Assembly: GCA_010909165.1 (NCBI GenBank)
Contig: MU008158.1
Coordinates: 893,478 to 957,477 of the forward strand
From: Anthoceros angustus
Lineage: Eukaryota; Streptophyta; Anthocerotopsida; Anthocerotales; Anthocerotaceae
Length of the DNA: 64,000 nucleotides
Direction of reading: 5' to 3'
The notes beneath the pieces are model-generated. The model did not search any database. It was not told the origin of the DNA and was given only the letters and a program-made list of their open reading frames with translations. Both the position numbers and the translations under genes were made by a program. Shown one piece after another: positions 55,101 through 64,000 of the stretch; position 1 is the stretch's first letter; each line of letters starts with the position of its first letter.

Positions 55101-58100
55101 CTACGGCTCTGTATCGGGTCCATTTGATCCCCCCTTGTTGCCGTAATAGTCAGCACTACTTTCCAATCCACCACCCGCCTGGTTAACTTCTGCAGGTTTT
55201 GCATGAGATGCCCCCTGTCGGCTGGACTCTCCTATGCCTTCATGATTGTTTCCTTCTTTACTAGTTGCTTCAGGTACTCTCGCATCTTTAGTGGAGCCCC
55301 CCTGTGTTGTCTCTAATCCTTCGTCAGCCTTGCTAAAAGGTTTCTCATCGTCGTCACCTGCAGGAACCTTCCCTTCAAGTATGTTCTTCATCGTCTCCTT
55401 TTCTGCATGTGCTGCTGAGAGCCTCGAGTCCATGTCCGTCTTCAATCCGTCCACTTCTGCAACTCTGTTAGCCAGCAGGGCTTCAATTTTTCTCTCCAAG
55501 TTTTGAACCTCGTTATCAAGTTCGTTCGATCTCTCTACATCCTTCACTTCTGTGAAGTCCCTCTGGTCAGCTTTTACTCCGCGCATTCTCTCAATATTTT
55601 GGACTTGCTTCTGAATTTCCAACAGTTTGATCTTGAGGCTCTCTGTGAGCAACCTGAGAGCATCAACCTCTTTCTGCAATATCTCTCTGATTCTCATCTC
55701 CTTGGTCCGTTCACCTTTCAAGCATTCATTTTCGTCATTTAAGTGTGTCACTCTCCGTGTAATTGCGTTCTTTTCAACTTTTGCAGTCTTCAGCATGGAC
55801 TCTAACCCCTTCACTTCCGCCTTCAGGTTTTTATTCTCTGCCATTAATTGCTGCAACATCCTCTCAGCCTCCTCCCGCAAGTTCTTCTCGTCCTTGATCA
55901 TGTACTCCAGCTCTCTGTTTCTTGCCAGTAGAGGCTCAAGCGCTTTTCTCAACTCAGCCACCTGAGCTCTTAAGTCAGCAATGATGGTGGCATTGTCATT
56001 TGCAATGCCTTTCCACTTTACTTTCTTGGCGAGAGTTTTGTTGTACTTCTCGGTCATATCCCTCAGACAGTAGTCCAACCATTTGACCTTTTCCTCAAGG
56101 GCAGCGTTACTTCTTTCCAAAGACATCCGGGCTTGCGTTTCTGTGGCCAAAAAAGCTCTGAGTTGTTGAAGCTCTGCAGTGTTGGTGTTTTGCTGAGCTG
56201 TGCTTTCTGCCGCTTCATTCTGTAGGCGCGCTATTCCTTGGCTTTGGTCTTCGTTAACCATGCGGAGTTCAGTCACTCTTCCTCGGAGTCTCGTGAGTTC
56301 ATCCTCCGCTAGACTCAGCAACTGTTCAACTGTACGTTTTTCGAACGCAAGGTTGGCTACGCGTTGATCTGCATCGCTCAGTTGCAAGTTCTGCTGCGAT
56401 AGGAGTCGCCAAGTATCGTTAGACTGCTTCTCCAGCCAGGATCGCTTGTCCCTCTCCTCCTTTGTGCTGTCTTCCATTTTGTGCAGTTCGGCTGTCAGTC
56501 TGTAAAAGTCCTCACCTGCTTCGTCCAGCCTTTCCATCAAAATGGAGGACGGGGTACATCCTACACCTTTGTCAAATCGGTCCACTAGGACCTTCATCTT
56601 CGCTAGGAGTGAAGGCCTCAGAGTGATAAATCGGGGTCGTGCTTGAGCCATCCGTGACAAGGCAACCACTCCCAACGTCAAAGCATGTATAGACTTGTCT
56701 TTTTGGTTAATCAGAGACTCCAAGGTATGTGTCGCTTCAAGTTTCTCACTCTTCTTCTCAGCAAGTAATCCGCGGAGATGGCCTATTTCCAGCACAATCT
56801 TCTCCTGCTCTGCAAGCAGGTTCTCATTTCCCTGGACCCAACTCTGGACTTCATCTGCCAAGAAGGTAGCCTCTAGCACTTTCTCGTCACAGATCCTCGT
56901 CTTTTCTCGAACTAGAAGCCGCATTCTAGCCATTGACGCATTGCAATCAGCCATTTCCTGGTCAAGACTAGCTAACTTGAGTAGTAAATCAGTGTTCTCG
57001 GCCCTCAGATCGGACCCATCCTTCCTCATCGCGTCATTTTCGTTTTCCAGATGTGCAACTTCGCTGATTTTCTGCCCCAACTGTTTCCACAGTCACAACA
57101 ACCTCTGCCTGAGACTGTCTGATGGAAGCTGAGTCAGACAGAAGCTGAGTAACAGAAGATCCAAACGTAAGGTGGCTAGAGGTAAATGACCTGCTGTTTA
57201 AGTTGATTCATAAGCTGAAGATGTTGGTCGGCTTCTTTCCTCCTCCTTTCTTCTTTGTACAACTCCTCTTCTACTCGCGCAGAGCTTTGCTGCAGTTTCT
57301 TTCCATGGTCCTTCTCAAGAGCTAGGGCCTCCTGAAGCTTCAGCAGCTTCCTAATGTCTTGCCACGAAAAGCAGCAAAGTCAAAACAGAGTTGCTTTCTA
57401 CCAGAAAACAGAGATAGAAGAGGTGCAAAGACGCGATGCTGCTTGTCTGTCAAACCTACGCTTTCAAAGAATCCACTTCATCAATCTTTTTCGCCTCATT
57501 CAAAGATGCATTGTGTTCATCCAGCTTTGCTCTCTTCATCATTCTTGTGGCGTCCACAGCCTAAGCGCCCAAAACCACAAGCAAAAAGACTCCATCACTT
57601 TAACATGTGCCATTTTGTATAAAACCTGCACTTCAATGACATCTGGCCCCCAGTGATTGATGCGCTTGTTTGTCCAACTTGGCCCTTCTACTGATGGTCG
57701 TTGCCTCCACAGCCTAGTCACCAAGCCAGAACACACAAAAGCCTATCACTTCTTCTCAACTTGACATTTGGTCAAACTACTACATCCAGACCTAGTTCTG
57801 TGCTTGTTGAGACATATAGCCAGTGGCTGCTGGCTACACAGTTAGTGCCATGAGGAAGAAGGCAATAAGCCTTTCCTCTCAGAGGCATGATCGTCCTGGA
57901 ATTGGCCTGTCTGACAATCTGAGAATATCAACATGCACATGGGGAAAAAAATCACGGAAATCACAAACGGTTCCTACAATGGCATCCGCAGCAAGTGGCG
58001 ACAAGCAAGGAGGCTAGGGGGGAAACCTGTGCGACAGCTTCTGCTCGTGATTGTTCTGCTTTAGAGCATTTGTCCACCAGGGCATGGATTTGACCTTCCG

Positions 58101-59183
58101 AATCTTTTAATCTTCGTTCAAGATCTCGGACCTGCAGAAGAGAGAGCTCAGATGCTGTGCTAAACATTCCACGGAGACCTTCATAGCAGTGACGACTAGT
58201 TATCGAACATTGTATCTGTTTGCTGACGAACCTCTTGCAGCCTTGTGTCTTCCATTGCATTCTCTTCAGCTAATGTCTCGCTTAGCTGTATCTGCTTCAT
58301 AAACTCCAGGGACAGTCTATCAAGGGCTCCATTGAGGCAGCCTCGTGTCACTCTGAGCTCATCCTGCGCCTGCTTCTTCTGGTCCACCAAGTCTGCAATT
58401 TCCACCCGGAGCCCAATCTGCCAACAACAGACAACAATCAGCCACTGCCCTGCCAGCTATCTCTCTCTCAACTTCGCAACGTAGATCAGAAACACAAAGT
58501 CCACAACGACACGACCTTGCTCTGCTCCTCACACAGCCGAATGTATGCACGCCAAAAGCATCCCACAAGAAACGACTTCCCCAGGCTATGAAAGCACAGC
58601 TCCTTGATCACGTCATAACAACCAGCAGAGTAGACATACAGCATGCGGTACCCTCTTTCAACTTCCGCCTCTGAAAGCCCATATCTGGCAAGCTGCTGTC
58701 GGGAAAGATTGTACTCTGTCAGGCCCGTATCATCGGCATCCACAGACCTGGGGAACAGTCACGATTCCACAATTCTCAGCCAGGGCCCATCAACCCCTAG
58801 CCCATCCCACACCAACCCAAAAGCAGAATCATTTACATGCACAAGCTGTAGCGGGAGGTGACAGGTGGGGATGGACGTTTCAACATGAGATTGAGCCAGT
58901 CCTCCAGAAGCACGCTTTCATGCTGATGCTGGGATATGGGCTTGGAGCCATTTCCATCGTTCTGCTGCAGCCCAAGGAGTGGAGAATCCAAGGAAGGATG
59001 CTCCGGCATTGATCGGGGAGACCTGATGTAAGTGCGAATGTGGTCTGCCTGTGTATGCCGGGATGGCATATCGTCGGCATCCTCGATTGGCACATCATTG
59101 GGCACCTTTTGGCGGGTAAAGAGGCCCAGCGACCAGGCCGGGCCTCCGCCTCTCACTGACAGATGCTCCTCCATCCCGCTCAT
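55101..59183 (-). CDS. Large coiled-coil protein, possibly axonemal dynein light-chain-like
   Basis: A minus-strand, multi-exon gene. Exon 1 starts at 59183 (MSGMEEHLSVRGGGPAWSLG) and ends near 58840 after LLEDWLNLMLKR. The next exons carry LSEAEVERGYRMLYVYSAGC and DVIKELCFHSLGKSFLVGCF up to LCEEQSK (about 58748-58513), IGLRVEIADLVDQKKQAQDE (about 58418-58228), VRDLERRLKDSEGQIHALVD (about 58133-58030) and a Lys/Glu-rich exon near 57357-57190. The last exon (about 57080-55101) is almost entirely heptad-rich coiled coil and ends with a polar tail (GNKGGSNGPDTEP). The conserved helix before the coiled coil, with a Cys/Leu-rich core followed by RLCEEQ and a LRVEIADL segment, vaguely recalls the axonemal dynein light-chain domain (p28/AXDND1). 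That would fit a plant with swimming sperm, but it is not certain. Exon joins between 58030 and 57360 are unresolved. Confidence 0.7.
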
Positions 59184-59646
59184 CAGTCTGGCATCATGTC
59201 ACCCGCCTTCATTGTCGATTTGCAACCGACGGTGCCAATTCCAATGGTCCTGGAAGCACCCAGGAAAAGAGCAACATGGAAAATATTTCTTAGGTAGCAA
59301 TTATTTCAGAAAATTAATACATACATATTCCTCCTTAACCTCGGTATGCTTCTAGGTGAAGTTAACTGCCTAGGTAGGTAGGTATATAAGCGTAGGTCAG
59401 GCAACGAAACAAATATGAATGCGAACAGCGAACCAAAAGCCTCAACTTGATACACCATCGTTACACAATCTGCACATGCCGCCCACGGAGTGGGTGCCGC
59501 CGCCAGCACCTGAATCACCTGGTAGGTTGCACGCAAGCACCACATTTCAATGGGGTGAGTGTGTAGGTTGTCGCTAGGCGTTGCTGTCGTTGCACAGGGT
59601 TCTGACGGAAATTATGATGCTAGTTACCAAAAGTTGCGCTCGTCGG
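59184..59646. promoter_or_regulatory. Shared divergent promoter region
   Basis: The coiled-coil gene starts leftward at 59183 and the exonuclease gene starts rightward at 59647, leaving 463 bp for both promoters and 5' UTRs. No canonical TATA box stands out; a TATATAAGCG stretch near 59391 is one candidate. Co-regulation is possible but not shown. Confidence 0.4.
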
Positions 59647-62600
59647 ATGGCCAAGAAGAAGAGAAAGCTTGTGGAAGCTGGGAAAGGAGACAAAACCACC
59701 TATTTTGATGTCTACGGAGCCGAGGTAGCTGTAGGCCTGGTTTGGAGCTGCTGCTTTGATCCTAAACAGCTGTGCTAGACCGTTGGATTTGAAGTAACTT
59801 TGTAGTTGATGTTGTAGGCTAGGGCAGAGTTGATTTTTCAACCAGTTGATCCTAACACAAAGCTGGAGTTAGAGGTAAACTTGTTTTTTAATTGTTTTCG
59901 CGGTTAGTGGTGTGTCGCATTCCTATCGCTAAAGGTTTTTTGTTGATGTAGGATTTGCAAGAACTTGTAAAGTGGGTTCTGGCTGAGGGAACTATGCCAC
60001 AGTGGATTTTCATCAAGGTACAACTCGCCTGTCAGCTTTTGCCTGTCTCGTTCAAGTTCCAGTTTGTTCTAGAATGTTGTTGGTCTGATGCTTGTAATTT
60101 TGCTGTTTCTGTTCAGAACAAACCACTTGTTTCCAAGGTCGTGATGGTGTACTTGGCGGGACTTGATGCTGCTCTCTACATGAGCCACTTGGCTTTGCTT
60201 GAAAATACATCAACCAGCTTGGGGAATCCGCTTGCAGTCATGGCTCTGAGGTCAGGTACCGTCTTATTCTTTTCATTTCTGGCTTGACAATCCGGTTCTG
60301 TATTTTTGCACTGTGATTCTGCATGTAGTCCGACTGAGTTACTGGGTAAATTGCTAGTTGCAGCCCAACTGCAGACTCCAAGCAAACAATCAATGCCCTT
60401 CTCACGTGCCGTGTGAAAAGAAAACGGAAGGAGGTAAGGGTTTTAGTTTGTGTCAGTTCGTTTCCATCATCTCGGGATGAAAACTTTCATTTAACGTTCA
60501 TTTTGCCTACTGTAGCAACCTGAAAGGACCACCCCAAGTAGTGAGGTCTGTACCACTCAGGCGAACACGTCTGAAGAGTCAAACAACACTTTGTCCAAAG
60601 CAGACTCTGCACAAGCATGCCAGACTGGAGTCAAAGGTGGGTCTGGCTGTATTGAGGTTGCTGTCCCGCATCAATTTTGGCCGATGTTCTGGACTCGTTT
60701 CTGGAAAACATTATATGCTGCTTCTCGGGCTGAAATTTGGCGGACTTACAGAGCTGCTGAACTTAGTAGCCCTGTGGCATACTTGTTGCAGACGCAGTGG
60801 CAAGGCCTATATTAACGTCTAGGAAGCCACCTTTGCCAGCATCGCATTATATTCTCACAGAAAAACAGATGATGGACCATCTTTATCCCGGAGCTGGACC
60901 AACAAGGGATCTGCTCCCAGGTTTTGTCTCTGCTTTCGTTCTGAAGACTATTGCTGTAAAACTGAGACTTCAGGATCGTATATTGTGCATGGTCTGAATT
61001 CAGATGGTGATGCAATTTTTGCGTCCTACTCTGCTGAAATTGGCGTCTTTGTGTTTGCTGTAGGGTATGTTGTGACGCAGAGTTCTTCAGCTGCACCAAA
61101 CATCGGAATGGTGGCAGTGGATTGTGAAATGGTAAGGATTTTGCTCGCGGGTTGACAGTTCTTGGGCTGTGCTTGACGATACTCTGTTGATGGAGTTACT
61201 CTGTTGCAGCTAGTCTCTACATGCTATTCTCTAAAGTTTTCCTGCAGTGCGTTACAGAGGAAGGCCTCGAACTTACTCGAGTCTCTCTTGTGGATGACCA
61301 TGGAAAAGTGAGTGTCCCTTCTTGCACAGATTGCTTCTGCCTTTGAAAAGCGTGAGTAAGAAATGTGAAGGCGACCTTATTGTGCAATCTTTCTCTTTCT
61401 GTCATGTTCAGGTACTTCTTGACAAGCTGGTGAAACCTGTCCGTCCCATCACAAACTACAATACGCAGTACGTGCTTCTGTTTGTTATGTATTGAATGAA
61501 GACAGAGCTGGTTTTCAGAGGGCAGCATCGTCTGTTACTTGTACTTAACATGCTTACCAGGATTCAAGCGTGTTACACACGTGGATTGGCTACTATAGTA
61601 ATCTGACTAAATGTAGGGATGAATGTAAACAGGTGGAGTGGAATCACACCAGAAATGTTGGAGGGTGTTACGACTTCCCTTGCAGATGTACAGGTTGAGC
61701 CGCAAGACAGCTCAATACGTGTTCTCTCGTGATTACAGATCTTTGTAGCATTGCTGACTTCTCATTACGACGGCTTGGCAGGAGGAATTTTTGACATTGG
61801 TAAAAGCAGAAACTATATTGATTGGGCATTCCCTAGAAAGTGATCTTGGTGCCTTGAAGGTGGTGCACAAAAGAGTCATAGACACAGCGGTTCTGTATCC
61901 TCACCCACGTGGATCTCTTTACAAGTCTGCTTTAAGGACACTTGCAGCCAAGTTCCTGAAGCGGAGAATACAAAATGGTTCCTCTGGTCACAACAGTATT
62001 GAAGATGCTCAAGCAGCCATGGATCTTGTTTTGCTGAAGATACGGAATGGTATGTGCTATTTCACAATCCTTTGTGAAGTTGCCGTCTTTCATGATGTGA
62101 TCTAATATGACTGTATGGTTTGCAGGCCCCCGATTTGCAGAACCATCAGATTCCATGTCCCGCGAGAGCTTGATCTCAATGTTGTCGAGACAGAACCGTC
62201 AGTGTTCACTAATTGATCGCCCAGAGGTGGTCCAGCGTTATGCCATTGACTCCTGTCATGCTATTGGTTGTGCGTCAGATGAGGAAGTGTTATCAAGGGT
62301 TGAGAAAGAGGTAAAAGTTTGTATATGCTTGTTTTGATTCTTATCACACTGTATTCTTTTGTTGCTACAGTATTCAGTACAAACAGTGGCACACTTGTGA
62401 CCAAGAAATGACCCCATGTGACTCAGTTGTAGGTTCTGTCGCTGAGCAGGTGAACAAAAAGGCGGTGGATTTTGTTTGGGCACATCTGTCAGACTTGAAT
62501 ACCTTCTATGAAGAACGAGCCAGGGACCCTGAGAAAGTGGCAGCTCTTGCTGCCGAACATGCCGCCTTTATGACTTGCAGGGAAGGCACTGCAGACCATT

Positions 62601-62973
62601 CGCATCCTCCGATCAGTGAGCAGCTGAAGGCGGAACTATGTAAACTGGATCGGCGTGTAAAAAGGGTGCATTGTGCATTGCCGGTGAACACTATGATGAT
62701 AGTGGTCACGGGTCACGGGGATACTGCCGGTACTCGCAGGTATGCATCGCCTTGGCTTTTGGTTGAGGAAGTCATCTTCCTCCCTGAAATTCTTCCTCAC
62801 AGTATTCCATCGTTTGCAGATTGCAACAGTTGAAGTGGATGAAAACGGCTCCTGACGGTGCAGAGAGCTGGCAACATTCTGCCGATTCTTTATTGGAAGA
62901 CGTCCAAGCTCGATCAGCGGTAGGCCTAGGATTCTTTTGTATAAAAATGGAAGCTCCAAACTCGGAGAGCTAG
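59647..62973 (+). CDS. DEDDh 3'-5' RNA exonuclease, SDN5/Rex type
   Basis: A gene of more than ten short exons. The start MAKKKRKLVEAGKGDKTTYF (59647-59724) resembles a nuclear or nucleolar basic leader. An N-terminal region continues through LIFQPVDPNTKLELE (59830-59874), DLQELVKWVLAEGTMPQWIF (59952-60017) and exons from 60117, 60364 and 60516. The nuclease core has all DEDDh residues: MVAVDCEM (Asp, Glu), then GLELTRVSLVDDHGK, SGITPEMLEGVTTSLADVQ, ETILIGHSLESDLGALK (Asp) and GHNSIEDAQAAMDL (His, Asp). A C-terminal helical extension ends in exon 62821-62973 (LQQLKWMKTAPDGAESWQHS to MEAPNSES). The order matches plant SDN5 (small RNA degrading nuclease 5) and animal REXO5/Rex1 relatives, which trim the 3' ends of small or structured RNAs. 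The splice around 60780-60835 is uncertain. Its stop codon lies 29 bp from that of the convergent DUF26 gene. Confidence 0.88.
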
Positions 62974-63002
62974 TCCTAGTCTTTGGTAAGCGTATAGTGA
63001 CC

Positions 63003-63464
63003 CTAAGGGTCGATAGGAGGCACATACGGACTGGTATCGAAGCTGTCGAAGCCGTATCGGAGGCTACAGCTTGGATTTGAAATGTGAGCGATAAATGCAT
63101 TTCGGCACTCGGAGTAAATCTTCTTGTCTAATTCCTGAAGGCAGAAGGTACACTCCCCGGGAGCAGTCAGTTTCGGAGCGCAATAGCCTTCTGCATAGAC
63201 GGTGAAGCAATAGCCGTCTTCGTCCGTGACATCGGCGGAAGTCCTGTAGTAGGTTGTGCTATTCGCGTGGTCCAAAACGTCATTGACAGCTGCAACAGTC
63301 GCTTGGTTGTAGGGACTATGGACAGCGAAACTGAAGTTGAAGCACTGCTTGTTGATCGGCTTCAACTCGACTTCTGCGCGAGTTATGCTGCCTGTGCACA
63401 AGAAATGGTAAGCGTACAAATTGGCCAATAACGCCGGATAGAGGAACTGCTTCAAAGTTGCCAT
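63003..63464 (-). CDS. Secreted single-domain DUF26 (Gnk2-like) protein
   Basis: The 153-residue minus-strand frame begins MATLKQFLYPALLANLYAYH, a probable signal peptide ending near TGSITRA. One DUF26 (stress-antifungal, ginkbilobin-2) domain follows: FNFSFAVHSPYN at the start, then YCAPKLTAPGECTFC (Cys, nine residues, Cys, two residues, Cys; the usual first spacing is eight), SECRNAFIAHISNPSCSLRYG with the last two Cys and the LRY signature, and an F-D-S-F end. No kinase or second DUF26 domain follows, so it resembles the small secreted antifungal type rather than a receptor kinase or plasmodesma-located protein. The domain binds mannose in ginkbilobin; whether this one does is unknown. It is intronless as read. 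Confidence 0.88.
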   Translation of the reverse strand: MATLKQFLYPALLANLYAYHFLCTGSITRAEVELKPINKQCFNFSFAVHSPYNQATVAAVNDVLDHANSTTYYRTSADVTDEDGYCFTVYAEGYCAPKLTAPGECTFCLQELDKKIYSECRNAFIAHISNPSCSLRYGFDSFDTSPYVPPIDP

Positions 63465-64000
63465 CGCTTTGCCTTGTCCCTACACTGTTCAAGCTACAGA
63501 CTGCAGGAGCAAATGTGCTTGAATATGTAGCCACGGATGGCCGACGAGATTGCTTGTTCCATGCTCTGTCTGCAGCCGTTTTGAGTTTTTGACTGCTTTC
63601 TCAAGCTGAGTCGAGAAGATTCTGTTTCAACGAGAGACTTTCGGATTTCAAGGAGGAAATATCAGCATCGGCGATTCCCTGTTGGCTGGGACCTGGGGAA
63701 ACGAGAACATCTTACTCGGCACCAGTGCCTGACGCAAGTTAGAGGAGTCCTCCCGAAATTGGTAGCGCAACTGTATCCTTCCCACGCAGAAGCGCTTGGT
63801 TGAAGTTCCACGTTTGGTCCATCCAGCGCACGAATCGGGATGAGTTTCAGATTCCAGACTGTGTACAATGTCATGAAATGCAAGTGATGCGATGTCAATC
63901 TGTGGACAAACATTGCGTACGGTGGAGGATGCAACAACAAACTTCAAACAAATTTCCCTCAGCAATTGGCATCAATTGGCGATGCAGGTTGCCATAGGCA
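63465..64000. promoter_or_regulatory. Upstream region of the DUF26 gene, to window end
   Basis: This stretch should include the promoter of the leftward DUF26 gene. Minus-strand frames (for example 63965-63648) are open for about 100 codons but show no family pattern. Nothing else is recognised. Confidence 0.35.

Noticed and set aside
57354-57656. Plus-strand frames opposite the coiled-coil gene
   Set aside because: They overlap an intron and exon of the minus-strand gene and show no family signal.

Overview
The window looks like nuclear DNA of a land plant. It carries spliced genes with many short introns (mostly about 50 to 450 bp), plant-specific families (PPR, GT61, EDR2, PMEI-pectinesterase, plant-type H2A, DUF26), and nuclear genes for plastid proteins (ribosomal protein L17, an RsgA-type GTPase). 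Three hints favour a seed-free plant such as a bryophyte, lycophyte or fern over an angiosperm: a coiled-coil gene that weakly resembles axonemal dynein light-chain-like proteins, an unusual long-tailed H2A, and the general gene style. The species cannot be fixed from the sequence alone.

Layout. 1-6.9 kb holds a PPR/GT61 block present twice: a decayed PPR gene and an intact intronless GT61 glycosyltransferase, then a second decayed PPR gene and a short GT61 tail. A tRNA-Thr(CGT) follows at 7.05 kb. 8.2-12.8 kb is an EDR2-like PH-START-DUF1336 gene. 13-15.4 kb is gene-free with hairpins and tandem repeats. 15.4-17.6 kb is a truncated LINE. 18.4-25.7 kb is a ten-exon gene for a 1,657-residue four-MATH/coiled-coil protein. 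26.4-28.8 kb is a five-exon pectinesterase with an inhibitor domain; a copy of only its 3' end lies at 30.2 kb, beyond a tRNA-Gly(CCC).

31.26-37.47 kb is bounded by 16-bp perfect inverted repeats with repeated subterminal motifs and looks like one class II transposon, itself carrying two internal tandem duplications. A 405-bp AT-rich MITE-like element follows within 6 bp. Remnants of a cytochrome P450 gene lie on both sides of this cluster, and an intact three-exon P450 follows at 38.5-40.3 kb. 40.4-42.7 kb has a tandem repeat, a third PPR remnant, a possible two-exon microprotein and a second, identical tRNA-Gly(CCC).

42.7-52.3 kb is AT-rich and gene-poor apart from an intron-containing H2A gene at 47.6-48.2 kb. 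From 52.3 kb the DNA becomes gene-dense: plastid L17, plastid RsgA, a large coiled-coil gene, an SDN5/Rex-type 3'-5' RNA exonuclease and a secreted DUF26/Gnk2 protein. In this stretch two convergent pairs have stop codons only 51 and 29 bp apart, and one divergent pair shares about 460 bp.

The genes do not form a pathway. The recurring theme is local duplication with one copy surviving and the other reduced to fragments (PPR, GT61, pectinesterase, P450), with transposons placed among the fragments. Exon boundaries given here were read by eye from GT/GC-AG signals and reading-frame continuity; similarity statements come from recognition, not from a database search.
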